The notes below the pieces were generated by a model. That model was not told the origin of the DNA, ran no database searches, and was given only the letters and a program-made list of their open reading frames with translations. Made by a program: the position numbers and the translations under genes. From Longibaculum muris (GTDB lineage: Bacteria > Bacillota_I > Bacilli_A > Erysipelotrichales > Coprobacillaceae): 64,000 nt of DNA. Of the stretch, positions 41,134-49,750 are shown piece by piece. The stretch lies in assembly GCF_004343035.1 (NCBI RefSeq), contig NZ_SMCQ01000002.1:62001-126000 (forward strand), given 5' to 3'. Position 1 is the first letter of the stretch. Every line of letters starts with the position of its first letter.

Positions 41134-42031
41134 ATCCATATATTTTTAATAATGTATGTATTTCATGTAACATTTCTTCTCTTAATGAATGAGGTTCAAT
41201 AATTTCTACACCACTACCAAAAGATAAAAGAAAAGATAAAAACCATGGATGATATGGCATTGATGTATGAATCCAATATCCATCTTCTTTTTCTTGAATA
41301 TCTTGATCAGAAAATTGATCATAAACAAAACTTCCTAAATATTTTTGAAACTTTAATACTACATCTATTTTTGTTTGATTTTCTTCATATGTTAAATGTG
41401 GTTCTTTATAGAAAGCAGATCTATCAAATTGTTCATCTTTAATCACTAATTGTTGAATACGAGTTAGCTTATAAGTCCGATAATCAGCTTTTTTAACTTC
41501 ATAACCATATAAATACCAAGCATTGTTTTTATAAAAAAGTTTAATTGGAAAAACATCACGATGACTTTTCTGCCCTTGAGCATTGATATAATGAAAAGTA
41601 ATCCTTAAATGTTTTAAAATAGCATCTTTTAGTTGTGAAAACTTTTCATTCATTTCTTGATCTTGATGCCACGAAGAAAAATTAACATCTAACCATTCTT
41701 CACTTTCTTTTTGAAAGATTGTCTGCATATGTTTTAATAGTTCCTGATATTCACTAACATGTAATGAAGATAGACTAGATAATGCTAATAAGATTTGCTC
41801 TTGTTGTGATTCATCTAACAAAGATTTATCAAATACAAAGTTTTCATCAAGAGACACTCCTCCATCTACACCCTGTTTTGTTATAATTGGAATTCCAGCA
41901 ACTAATAATTTATCTAAATCACGATAGATTGTCCTCGTTGAAACTTCAAATTTATCTGCTAATTGTTTAGCTGTCGTTTGTTTATTTTCCATTAAATAAT
42001 AAAGAATTTCAAATAATCTTCCTGACTCCAT
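41132..42031 (-). CDS. HTH-WYL transcription regulator (YafY-like)
   Basis: 299 aa. N-terminal HTH_11 (residues 1-60; TTAKQLADKFEVSTRTIYRDLDKL) and a C-terminal WYL domain with the FYKNNAWYLYGYEVKKADYR core; the classical WYL reads WYL in this core. These regulators bind small ligands or nucleotides and control diverse genes including defence. The GNAT and GyrI-like genes downstream, in the same direction, are the natural targets to test. Confidence 0.9.
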   Translation of the reverse strand: MESGRLFEILYYLMENKQTTAKQLADKFEVSTRTIYRDLDKLLVAGIPIITKQGVDGGVSLDENFVFDKSLLDESQQEQILLALSSLSSLHVSEYQELLKHMQTIFQKESEEWLDVNFSSWHQDQEMNEKFSQLKDAILKHLRITFHYINAQGQKSHRDVFPIKLFYKNNAWYLYGYEVKKADYRTYKLTRIQQLVIKDEQFDRSAFYKEPHLTYEENQTKIDVVLKFQKYLGSFVYDQFSDQDIQEKEDGYWIHTSMPYHPWFLSFLLSFGSGVEIIEPHSLREEMLHEIHTLLKIYG

Positions 42032-42403
42032 CTTTTTTCACACCCTCTTAACTTCATCATACACAATTTCTAATCAGAACGCAAAAAAACTTGTTTAAAA
42101 ACATTTCTTTCTTATCTTTTCAATTACTCACTTATTTCAAACATAATACCTTAATATTTTCATTTATTCATTGAATGATGACAATAAAGCAACCTTTTTG
42201 CCTATATTTATATCTATAAAATTCCTATATTATTTATATATATGAATTGCATTATAAAAAAACACTTTTTAATACCACAATAACAAATTCATTGAACAAA
42301 ACTAAATAGTTATTATATTGCCCATAAAGCATTTTACTATATAATTAATAATGTATTATAATATTACTTATTAATAGTCAAAATAAACTTAAGGAGAAAT
42401 AAC
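42032..42403. other. AT-rich gap of about 370 bases
   Basis: No gene seen. The right end carries the promoter of the first small-protein cassette. Confidence 0.5.
42318..42345 (+). promoter_or_regulatory. Promoter of cassette gene 1
   Basis: TTGCCC and TATAAT separated by 16 bases, 58 bases before the ATG. Confidence 0.6.
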
Positions 42404-42805
42404 ATGAAAAAGAAAATCACTAAAGAAGAATATTATTTACAAAATGAAGAAAAGGTTAACCAATTATTAGATATCTTTGAATTAGAAAACCTTACATTTG
42501 ATGAAAAAATTGCCCTTTTATTACCTTTGATTGATTCAACGATAGATAATTTTTTTACTCCTCCACTTTTAAAAATGCCTAATGAAATTTCTAGTAGAGT
42601 TGAGTTACACTATCATAGTAGAATTTTGTTAGTTCTATTAAAATATATTTTAGAATCGAATAGTAAATTAGATTATTTAAAAAACATAGATAAACAAAAT
42701 AAAGAACTAATAAGTCAAAACGAACAAATCATTGAGCAGAACAATAAAACTGTTGAACAACACCAACAAATTATTGATTTACTAAAAGAAATTAAAGATA
42801 AGTAA
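42404..42805 (+). CDS. Cassette protein 1: small protein with Gln/Asn-rich coiled-coil tail
   Basis: 133 aa, family unknown to me. N-terminal part with NEEKVNQLLDIFELENLT and EKIALLLPLIDS, a middle amphipathic region, then from about residue 95 a heptad-like tail (NEQIIEQNNKTVEQHQQIID) ending LLKEIKDK. The tail recurs in the two next genes, and the LENL...EK...IDS block also has a counterpart in the third, so the three are paralogs. AAGGAG site, own promoter and terminator. Soluble, likely oligomeric through the coiled coil. Confidence 0.75.
   Translation: MKKKITKEEYYLQNEEKVNQLLDIFELENLTFDEKIALLLPLIDSTIDNFFTPPLLKMPNEISSRVELHYHSRILLVLLKYILESNSKLDYLKNIDKQNKELISQNEQIIEQNNKTVEQHQQIIDLLKEIKDK
42725..42748 (+). 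repeat. 24-bp repeat shared by cassette genes 1 and 2, copy 1
   Basis: Identical to 43125-43148. It starts CAAATCATTGAGCAG and encodes part of the coiled-coil tail. Identity at DNA level points to recent duplication or gene conversion. Confidence 0.85.
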
Positions 42806-42806
42806 G

Positions 42807-42826
42807 CACCACACAAGTGGTGTTTT
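42807..42826 (+). terminator. Terminator of cassette gene 1
   Basis: CACCAC-ACAA-GTGGTG followed by TTTT, two bases after the stop codon. Confidence 0.8.
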
Positions 42827-42841
42827 CTATATGTTATTTTA

Positions 42842-42894
42842 TTGTATATATTTTTCTTATAGGATATAATTATTCTATAAGAAAGCGAGGAATT
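42842..42894 (+). promoter_or_regulatory. Promoter and conserved leader of cassette gene 2
   Basis: TTGTAT (42842-42847) and TATAAT (42865-42870) with a 17-base spacer. From about +1, a 19-base leader (42876-42894; TATAAGAAAGCGAGGAATT) is identical to the leader of gene 3 and contains the ribosome site. Confidence 0.75.
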
Positions 42895-42899
42895 TAAAG

Positions 42900-43184
42900 A
42901 TGATCGAACAAAATAATGATATGGAAAATATGATTAGGGAATACGGTTTGGAAAAACTAGATGAAAGTGATCAAATAGCTGTTTTTAGAATGTACAAAAA
43001 TTTAAAAGATTATAAAAAAAATGAAAAAGTTGCATATACTATAGACACAATTTATAACGCTGCTTGCTATACACAAAATTATCTACTTTTAAAACAACTC
43101 CTTAATTTTCAAGAACAAAACAATCAAATCATTGAGCAGAACAATAAAGTTATTGAGTTACTTACTGAAATAAAAAACAAATAA
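42900..43184 (+). CDS. Cassette protein 2: small protein with Gln/Asn-rich coiled-coil tail
   Basis: 94 aa, paralog of its neighbours. GLEKLDESDQIAVFRMYKNL corresponds to GLENLDDIEKDAIKEMFDS in protein 3; both then have YTQN, a LL-containing stretch, EQNNQIIEQ or EQNQQIIEL, and end in LLTEIKNK. No signal peptide or membrane helix. GAGGA site eight bases before the ATG. I see no terminator directly after it. Confidence 0.75.
   Translation: MIEQNNDMENMIREYGLEKLDESDQIAVFRMYKNLKDYKKNEKVAYTIDTIYNAACYTQNYLLLKQLLNFQEQNNQIIEQNNKVIELLTEIKNK
43125..43148 (+). repeat. 24-bp repeat shared by cassette genes 1 and 2, copy 2
   Basis: Exact copy of 42725-42748 within the tail-coding part of gene 2. Confidence 0.85.
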
Positions 43185-43380
43185 GTAGCTCCCATAATTA
43201 TAGTGCTTTATTCTATAAAAATACTTTTTGAAATTTCTTTAATAGTTATAGTGATTATAATAATATTATAGGATAAGCTTAAATAAAGATAAAAATCTGC
43301 TCTATTTTACAATATAATAGACAAATTAAGATATGATTTTTAGGTTTAATATTTTTAAATACATATAGATATTATTTCCA

Positions 43381-43433
43381 TTGTTTTCATTTCTTTTCTC
43401 ATATAAAATAAATATATAAGAAAGCGAGGAATT
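43381..43433 (+). promoter_or_regulatory. Promoter and conserved leader of cassette gene 3
   Basis: TTGTTT (43381-43386) and TAAAAT (43404-43409) with 17 bases between; the leader at 43415-43433 is the same 19 bases as before gene 2. Confidence 0.7.
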
Positions 43434-43436
43434 GTG

Positions 43437-43703
43437 ATGTTTGATAAAAATTTAAGTGAAGAAGAAAAAATTAATTTATTGGGTCTTGAAAATCTAGATG
43501 ATATTGAAAAAGATGCTATTAAAGAAATGTTTGACAGTATTCTTTTAAAAAGCGGTTTTCATAGTATGCGTAATACTAGTAGTGTTACAGCGCCTACTTT
43601 AGCTATGTACACTCAGAATTTTATGATTATTAGACGTCTTTTAGAAATAAAAGAACAAAATCAACAAATTATAGAATTATTGACAGAGATAAAGAATAAG
43701 TAG
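43437..43703 (+). CDS. Cassette protein 3: small protein with Gln/Asn-rich coiled-coil tail
   Basis: 88 aa, paralog of proteins 1 and 2. SEEEKINLLGLENLDDIEKD, then a variable stretch (SGFHSMRNTSSVTAP) not shared with the others, then MYTQNFMIIRRLLEIKEQN, QQIIELLTEIKNK. A GTG lies one codon earlier; the ATG at 43437 is six bases from GAGGA. Own promoter and terminator. Confidence 0.75.
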   Translation: MFDKNLSEEEKINLLGLENLDDIEKDAIKEMFDSILLKSGFHSMRNTSSVTAPTLAMYTQNFMIIRRLLEIKEQNQQIIELLTEIKNK

Positions 43704-43727
43704 AAAACACCACGAATGTGGTGTTTT
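43704..43727. terminator. Bidirectional terminator
   Basis: AAAACACCAC-GAAT-GTGGTGTTTT between cassette gene 3 (+) and the phage-type gene (-). The CACCAC stem is shared with the terminator of gene 1. Confidence 0.88.
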
Positions 43728-43730
43728 ACA

Positions 43731-44434
43731 TTATTCATAACCATTAACAAGAGTATTCATCCAAACCTTTGCCTTGGCTTGTTCCTCCTCAATAGTTAAC
43801 TGTTGGTCTACCTCTTTTTGTTTATCTGTTAATGGGTATGGTTTTGATGGATATGACGTTGCTTGTTGCCCTGATTTTCGGTAAAATACATTATATAGTG
43901 ACGTAGAAATGGCATCATAAACATACATTCCTTGTAACCATAACTGTGAGTTTTTTTGATCTTCTTTCATTTCATAAGCTTGTCTGTAGAACTTTGTTAG
44001 TTCTACATCTTGGAGATAGAATTCATCATAACTCATACCAATAAATAAATAAAAGGGAAAGACTTCTTTAAATATTTGTGTATAAGTTTTGTTGGAAAGT
44101 GAATTTTTGGTGTCTAAAAACTCGCTTTCCAGCTGATTGCGTTTTTTGAGGAGTCCTCCTCAAATAAAGTATTGAGAGTATCAGTAGCCATTTCAGATAA
44201 CTTGTTGTACATCTCATTTTTATTTGTGAATAAGTGGAAGATTTCTTCAACTTCTGCTTTTTTAATACGTTTATGATGAGCATAGAAAGCATATTCAAAA
44301 AGTTTTGGTAAAATTGTGACAGGTTTTTTATTCATGTCAGCTAAGACAATACCATCAACTCCGATTTTCTCTAATGTTTTTCTTGTATACTCTAATATAT
44401 AATCAACATCATTTCTATAGAAATATAGACACAT
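43731..44434 (-). CDS. Orphan phage tail-assembly chaperone (gpG/gpGT type) with -1 frameshift
   Basis: Two overlapping frames. The zero frame (44434 to 44114, 106 aa) holds NKKPVTILPKLFEYAFYAHHK, typical of siphophage tail chaperones. The second (down to 43731) is open well upstream of its first ATG and holds FPFYLFIGMSYDEFYLQD and LWLQGMYVYDAI, typical of the T extension. They join by a -1 shift at AAAAAAC (44141-44147), giving about 233 aa; in phages both forms chaperone the tape-measure protein. No other tail gene is present, so this is a leftover of a prophage whose frameshift apparatus is still intact. The first residues (MCLYFYRND) are atypical, so the start may be damaged. Confidence 0.72.
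44141..44161 (-). other. -1 ribosomal frameshift site with upstream SD-like stimulator
   Basis: On the minus strand the slippery heptamer A-AAA-AAC is in the correct phase (codons TCA AAA AAC). GAGGAGG lies seven bases upstream (44155-44161), similar to the anti-SD stimulator of dnaX frameshifting. Confidence 0.7.
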
Positions 44435-44576
44435 GCTTCTATAATGATGAATAATATGACAAAGACAATAGTAATTTATCTTTAAAGTTTTAATTAGCTG
44501 GTTAGATAACTTGACTTTTCAAGTAAAAGTACCTATACTTCTTATGAAACATAGTGAAATTGAGAGGTTCCTTATA

Positions 44577-46037
44577 ATGAATGAAAAACAAGTTCAAAAA
44601 ATAGATCAAAACAAAAAAACCAAAAAGCATATTCGTTTAAAAAAACAATATCATCAAAAAGCACTTATTGTTATAGGTATATTGATTGTTGGTATTTATG
44701 CTTTTGGATGTTTTTATTATCATGATAAATTCATGGCTAAAACATCAATTAATGGTATTGATGTTTCAGGATTATCTAGCCAAAAAGCAAATGATAAAGT
44801 TGCTGATGTGTTAGTCAATCAAACATTAGAATTAACTTTTATTGATCAACAAAAAGAAACATTAGTTCAAAAAGATAGTGGAATGACTTTTAATAGAGAT
44901 AATGATATTGAAAAATCATTAAAAAATCAAAATATCTTTTTATGGTTTACACATTATTTTCATCAAACACAAATTGAATTAAATAATCTCTTAAAAATTA
45001 ATCAAGATCAATTAAATCAAACTATTTCTTCTTTAAAACATGTTGATTGCAAACAAGAAAAACCAGTAGATGCAAAGGTTGAATATAAGAATCATGAATT
45101 TTCTATTCAAAAGGAAGTCTTTGGTACAAAGATTAATCAAGAAAGATTAGCTCAAGCTGTTATTGATGCTTTTGCAAATCAAAAAAAGACATTAGATGTA
45201 AAAAAAGTTAAGGGTTATGATGAACCAAAAGTAACTGATGATGATGAAAAATTAAAAAAATTATATGAAGCAGCTCAAAAATATTGCCATGCATCCATTA
45301 CTTATCAGACAACAAAGGGTGATGTTGTCTTAGATGGAAATACTTTGATGACTTGGTTATCTATTGATGAGAGTGGAAATTACTACTACAATGAAGATGA
45401 ATTTAAAAAACAAGCAACAACTTTTGTTAAAGAGTTAGCTTCTAAAATCAATATTATTTCTAAAGCTAAAACTTTTAAAGGTGCTAATGGAACAAGAACA
45501 GTAAGTGGTGGTAATTATGGTTATAAGTTGAACCAAAGTAAAGAAGTTGAGGGATTACTAAAAGATATTCAAAATCAAAAGAATGGAAAAAGAACACCCG
45601 TTGTGACTGGTGTTCAACAAAGTTATGAAAATGGGGGAATTGGTCATACATTCGTAGAAATTGATATGACGAAACAACATATGTGGTATATTCGTAATGG
45701 AAAAGTTGTTTTAGAATCCGATGTTATTACAGGAGTTCCAACAGATCCTAAAAAACGTACTCCCGGGGGAACATATTACATTTACTTTATGCAACGCAAT
45801 CGTACTTTGATTGGTGAAATGCAACCCGATGGAAAACCTGAATATGAAACACCAGTTGCTTACTGGATGGCCTTTAATGGTGGAATTGGTCTACATGATG
45901 CAACTTGGCAACGTAAGTTTGGTGGAAATCTTTATTATACAAGAGGATCTCATGGATGTGTCAATCTTCCTCTTGGAATTGCTGCCTCACTTTATGATAT
46001 GGTTAAAGTAGGTACACCAGTTGTTTGTTATTATTAA
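44577..46037 (+). CDS. L,D-transpeptidase (YkuD) with peptidoglycan-binding domains
   Basis: 486 aa, type II membrane protein. Cytoplasmic Lys-rich N-terminus, one membrane helix at about 28-48, two PG_binding_4 regions (first around INGIDVSGLSSQKANDK, second around 210-350), and a C-terminal YkuD domain with the catalytic motif RGSHGCVNLPLG. It forms or exchanges 3-3 cross-links in peptidoglycan and is typically resistant to most beta-lactams. The frame extends 22 codons upstream, but GAGAGG fits the ATG at 44577. Monocistronic. Confidence 0.93.
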   Translation: MNEKQVQKIDQNKKTKKHIRLKKQYHQKALIVIGILIVGIYAFGCFYYHDKFMAKTSINGIDVSGLSSQKANDKVADVLVNQTLELTFIDQQKETLVQKDSGMTFNRDNDIEKSLKNQNIFLWFTHYFHQTQIELNNLLKINQDQLNQTISSLKHVDCKQEKPVDAKVEYKNHEFSIQKEVFGTKINQERLAQAVIDAFANQKKTLDVKKVKGYDEPKVTDDDEKLKKLYEAAQKYCHASITYQTTKGDVVLDGNTLMTWLSIDESGNYYYNEDEFKKQATTFVKELASKINIISKAKTFKGANGTRTVSGGNYGYKLNQSKEVEGLLKDIQNQKNGKRTPVVTGVQQSYENGGIGHTFVEIDMTKQHMWYIRNGKVVLESDVITGVPTDPKKRTPGGTYYIYFMQRNRTLIGEMQPDGKPEYETPVAYWMAFNGGIGLHDATWQRKFGGNLYYTRGSHGCVNLPLGIAASLYDMVKVGTPVVCYY

Positions 46038-46070
46038 AAACAGTTCATTTCAAAATGAACTGTTTTTTTT
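46036..46070. terminator. Bidirectional terminator
   Basis: AAAAACAGTTCATTT (46036-46050) and its inverted copy (46053-46067) with a 2-base loop and eight T. Confidence 0.92.
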
Positions 46071-46692
46071 AACTTAACTCTCTTTCAAACATCTTTTTAC
46101 TTGTGATATAACCAATAACCAATATCAAAAAAGAAACATCAAAGGGACTCTTTGCACCTAATATTGCACTTATAAATCCAACTAAGAAAGTGACCCCTAT
46201 CATGATAGAGATTTTCTTTGGCATTTGAAATCTCTTTAAAAGTTGAAATTGATTTCTCACATTATGAATAGCGATATAGAAAGCAACCACTCCAACTAAT
46301 AAATCAATCGAAAAGTTAATCAAATAATGACTTGTTAAAAGTTCCTTACAAAATAACAAAACAATATAACCAGCCATTGTTTCCCATAATCCAGCAATCG
46401 TAAACTTATCTATACTTTGCTTTTTAATGACTTGTATTTTTTCCTTCATATTTAAAGATTTTTCTACTTGAGAAACATAACTTTTAATTCCTTTAGTTAA
46501 ATTTATTTTTTGATTTTCATCATTTAATTGATCTAATACCGCTGATAAAATAATATTAGCCTTCACAATATCTTTTTGATGAAGAAAAACATACTTTTCA
46601 ACATCTTGATAAATTTCAAAACAATCCTTACTCAATAATTTAACTTTCAAACTATTCTCATAGAAAAGATCATTTGCTTTTTCTTTTTTCAT
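46069..46692 (-). CDS. Membrane protein, unknown
   Basis: 207 aa. The first 100 residues are soluble and helical, followed by about four membrane helices (WETMAGYIVLLFCK, LINFSIDLLVGVVAFYIA, ISIMIGVTFLVGFISAIL, VSFLILVIGYI). DUF1129-like proteins look similar, but I cannot confirm it. Its ATG overlaps the TAA of the M18 peptidase gene by one base (TAATG), so the two are co-translated. Confidence 0.65.
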   Translation of the reverse strand: MKKEKANDLFYENSLKVKLLSKDCFEIYQDVEKYVFLHQKDIVKANIILSAVLDQLNDENQKINLTKGIKSYVSQVEKSLNMKEKIQVIKKQSIDKFTIAGLWETMAGYIVLLFCKELLTSHYLINFSIDLLVGVVAFYIAIHNVRNQFQLLKRFQMPKKISIMIGVTFLVGFISAILGAKSPFDVSFLILVIGYITSKKMFERELS

Positions 46693-48011
46693 TAGCGAGT
46701 AACCTTTAATTCATGTGCACTTGTTTCTTCAATATGACTATTAAAGAATTCTTCCATCACTTGAATCATATAATAAGTATCTTTAATACCAACAGTTTCA
46801 TAAGAAGAATGCATAGCAAGTTGTGGTAATCCAATATCAACACTATTCATTGATACTTGTGCCATAGCAATATTTCCTAAAGTACTTCCACCAACAACAT
46901 CAGAACGATTCGCAAAGAATTGAACAGGTACCCCTGCTTTTTCACAAATACCTTTAAAAACAGCAATACTTACACCATCACTTGTATATTTTTGACCAGC
47001 ATGTGATTTCACAACCACACCTTCATTCATATAAACACAATTATTGACATCTGTTTTTTCTGGATGATTTGGATGCACAGCATGAGCATTATCAGCACTT
47101 AACATGAAACTTGCAGCTAAAGCACGATAATAATCTTCATCATCTTTCCCTAAAGCATTGTTAATACGATGTAAAACATCATATAAGAAAGTTGAAGCAG
47201 CTCCTTGTTTTGTACCAGAACCAACTTCTTCATTATCAAAACAAGCAAAAACATTAATAGATTGATCATTTGATCCTTTTAAGAAACCTTGTAAAGATGT
47301 AAATGCACATTGTAAATCATCTAATTGTGGTGATGAAATAAATTCTTCATGTGCTCCCCAAATAGATGGACTCATACGATTATATAAATATAAATCTTCA
47401 CCACAAATATCTTCTTCATTTACATTTAACTCTTTAGCAATTAAAGCTTTTAAATCTCCAGCTTTTGTTTCAGTTCCACCAAACAATGGTAATAAATCAA
47501 CTTGCTTATTATAAGCAAAACCATCATTAACAGCTCTATTCATATGAATTGCAACATTTGGAATCAATACTAAATCTCTATCAATCTTTAATAAACGTGT
47601 AATATAAGAATCTCCTTCTTTCACTAAAACACGACCAGCAATAGATAGTGGACGATCAAACCAAGTTGCACATAACATTCCACCATATCCTTCAGTATTT
47701 AATTGTGTATACTTACCTCTCACTTCTAATTCAGCATTCTCTTTTAATTTAAAAGTAGGCGAATCACTATGAGATGCAGCCACATTAAAACTATAGTTAT
47801 CTAATTGTGTTCCAAGATTTAAAGCAATAATACTTGAATTATTTCTTGTAACAAAATAACGATGACCAGGTTCAATATGCCATTTTTTTCCTTCTAATAA
47901 TTCTTCATAACCATTGTCTTTTAAAAGACTTCTCATTTGTTCAACAGCATGAAATGCAGTTGGACTTTTTTGAATAAAAGATACCAATTCTTTTGATATT
48001 TCTTTATACAT
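46692..48011 (-). CDS. M18 aminopeptidase (aspartyl aminopeptidase-like)
   Basis: 439 aa cytosolic zinc aminopeptidase that removes N-terminal acidic or other residues. Metal and catalytic motifs: AASHSDSPTF, FDNEEVGSGT, SADNAHAVHPNHPEK and AMHSSYET. Five codons of open frame upstream are rejected because GGAGGT is seven bases before the ATG at 48011. It lies behind an amino-acid permease, with a promoter and a palindrome in between. Confidence 0.93.
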   Translation of the reverse strand: MYKEISKELVSFIQKSPTAFHAVEQMRSLLKDNGYEELLEGKKWHIEPGHRYFVTRNNSSIIALNLGTQLDNYSFNVAASHSDSPTFKLKENAELEVRGKYTQLNTEGYGGMLCATWFDRPLSIAGRVLVKEGDSYITRLLKIDRDLVLIPNVAIHMNRAVNDGFAYNKQVDLLPLFGGTETKAGDLKALIAKELNVNEEDICGEDLYLYNRMSPSIWGAHEEFISSPQLDDLQCAFTSLQGFLKGSNDQSINVFACFDNEEVGSGTKQGAASTFLYDVLHRINNALGKDDEDYYRALAASFMLSADNAHAVHPNHPEKTDVNNCVYMNEGVVVKSHAGQKYTSDGVSIAVFKGICEKAGVPVQFFANRSDVVGGSTLGNIAMAQVSMNSVDIGLPQLAMHSSYETVGIKDTYYMIQVMEEFFNSHIEETSAHELKVTR

Positions 48012-48026
48012 ACACCATACCTCCAT

Positions 48027-48044
48027 ATATACGCGTATATTATA
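48027..48044 (-). promoter_or_regulatory. Extended -10 and 14-bp palindrome before the M18 peptidase
   Basis: On the minus strand TGTTATAAT is an extended -10, and the perfect palindrome ATATACGCGTATAT (48027-48040) overlaps its end and covers the transcription start, a typical repressor position. Confidence 0.55.
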
Positions 48045-48077
48045 ACATATCCTTCTGGATTACCAAAAGGATATGTT
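48044..48077 (-). other. Hairpin between permease and peptidase genes
   Basis: AACATATCCTT (48044-48054) pairs with AAGGATATGTT (48067-48077). The T run is on the plus-strand side (GTTTTTG), so it is not a standard terminator for the minus-strand permease; it may be a weak terminator or part of the peptidase promoter region. Confidence 0.5.
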
Positions 48078-48084
48078 GTTTTTG

Positions 48085-49515
48085 TTATTCACTAACAGAA
48101 TTTGAATTTTCTCGTTTTCTAATAGCTGGCATAATTAAACCTAATCCAACTAAAACAATTGGAGTAATAACGTTTAAAGCAGTCGTAAACATATCTCCTT
48201 CTTTATACATACCAAGTAAACAACAAGCTGCAGTAACAATAAAGCACCAAGCTCCAGCAGTTAATGCAATACCTTGATTCTTAACAAATTTATATTCTGG
48301 ATTAAATTTATCTTTTGCTTTACGTAAAGCAATATAAGCAGCAAACACCCATAAATAACGCATTGGCATTGTTACTGAATTTAATTTTGTTAATTGTGTT
48401 AAAACGGCATCAGCACTTGGAACTAAAGCTTGAATTAAAATGATAGCTCCTGATAAGAATACAATCATCCAAATACCATTAACATAAGCACCATATTTGT
48501 TTTTCTTTAATAATTTTGTAGGAATGAATTGACGTGCATCTTCACTATCTAATAACATTCTAAGTGGTGCATCAATACTAATAACAAGTGTTGAGAATTG
48601 TCCAATTGCATTACATGCAGCATAGATAATCATTAAAGCATTACCCATTCCATAGTATTGACCAAGTTTTTGGAATGCCCAATAAGAACCATTAGCATTA
48701 TAAGCATCAAAGTTTGCCACAATATCAGCAGGATCAAACATCATACCCATTGCTATTGTACCCAAAATTGCACAAACCATAACCATGATTGCTAAAGCAA
48801 TCATTCCTTTAGGGAATCCTTTTGAAGGATTTTCTACCTTATTAACATAAGGAGAAATCTTTTCACATCCACCAACTGCAAAAACTAAAATAGATAAAGA
48901 TGTAAAATATCCCATATTAAATTGTGGAATTAAGTTTTTCAAACTAAAATCCATATGTAAATATCCACCATTTGGATTAATAGCTGGTGCAGCAAACATC
49001 ATGATGATATATAAAATAGACATCACGAACATACTTGTTCCAGCAAGTGTTGCTAATTTCTTTAAAGGATTTAAACCACGACTTGCAACCCAACAGAAAA
49101 ATAAGAAAATAGCTAACGTCGCAAATTGGATTGGTCTTGTTCCAAAAGATGAAAAAGTTGTTCCATTTTGGAAAACCATCCAACTTAAGGCTTTCAAACC
49201 ACCGCTTCCTTTACTAGCAATGTAAGTAATATGACATGCCCAATAAGTCCATCCAGCATAATATGCTAATTTTGGTCCCATTGTTTCATGAATCCAAGAA
49301 CTTACACCACCACCGGCATTCTTAAATGCTGAACCTAATTCCCCGACCATTAAAGCATAAGGAACGAAGTATAAGGCAAACATAAGAATCCAGCTAAAGA
49401 TAACCTGAATACCATTAAAGTAAATATAACCATTTAAAACATTTCCAAATCCCCATACAGTTGAAAATGCCATAAACGCCAGGTTATACCAAACAATTTT
49501 TTTAGAATCTGACAT
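48085..49515 (-). CDS. APC-family amino-acid permease (YjeM-like)
   Basis: 476 aa with twelve to fourteen membrane helices. FMAFSTVWGFGNVLNGYIYF at the N-terminus and GELGSAFKNAGGGVSSWI (helix 2-3 region) are typical of the glutamate/GABA antiporter-like branch of the APC superfamily. Transports amino acids; specificity is not readable. A 19-bp palindrome lies at its promoter. The aminopeptidase downstream suggests shared use in peptide and amino-acid nutrition. Confidence 0.88.
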   Translation of the reverse strand: MSDSKKIVWYNLAFMAFSTVWGFGNVLNGYIYFNGIQVIFSWILMFALYFVPYALMVGELGSAFKNAGGGVSSWIHETMGPKLAYYAGWTYWACHITYIASKGSGGLKALSWMVFQNGTTFSSFGTRPIQFATLAIFLFFCWVASRGLNPLKKLATLAGTSMFVMSILYIIMMFAAPAINPNGGYLHMDFSLKNLIPQFNMGYFTSLSILVFAVGGCEKISPYVNKVENPSKGFPKGMIALAIMVMVCAILGTIAMGMMFDPADIVANFDAYNANGSYWAFQKLGQYYGMGNALMIIYAACNAIGQFSTLVISIDAPLRMLLDSEDARQFIPTKLLKKNKYGAYVNGIWMIVFLSGAIILIQALVPSADAVLTQLTKLNSVTMPMRYLWVFAAYIALRKAKDKFNPEYKFVKNQGIALTAGAWCFIVTAACCLLGMYKEGDMFTTALNVITPIVLVGLGLIMPAIRKRENSNSVSE

Positions 49516-49629
49516 TCTAAAAGCCTCCTTCTTTTATATTTTATAACCACAATACCAACCGTGAAAAAATCAATGTAATACATATAAATTGTTTTAATGT
49601 ACAAACATTGATATTTAGACAGCAGACAC

Positions 49630-49655
49630 ATTATAACAAATATACCCTATATTTG
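49630..49655 (-). promoter_or_regulatory. Permease promoter with 19-bp palindrome
   Basis: On the minus strand TGTTATAAT forms an extended -10 (TATAAT at 49630-49635). CAAATATA-CCC-TATATTTG (49637-49655) is a perfect palindrome in the -35/-10 space, where a repressor would block the polymerase. Confidence 0.55.
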
Positions 49656-49698
49656 CTATAAATTTTTATTTTTTTATCACGATAATAAAAAAACATGA

Positions 49699-49726
49699 TT
49701 GCAATTTTATATGAACATGTTAGAAT
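49699..49726 (+). promoter_or_regulatory. Promoter of the HPP-like gene
   Basis: TTGCAA and TAGAAT with a 16-base spacer, 25 bases before the ATG. Confidence 0.5.
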
Positions 49727-49750
49727 AAAAACCACTGAAAGGGTGATTTT

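Noticed and set aside
42404-43703. CRISPR-like or simple-repeat explanation for the small-protein locus
   Set aside because: The repeats are coding and diverged, each copy has promoter, ribosome site and stop; there are no regularly spaced spacers.
44068-44298. A third minus-strand frame inside the tail-chaperone gene
   Set aside because: Its residues do not match any phage protein, and it overlaps the two frames that do; the -1 shift explains the locus fully.
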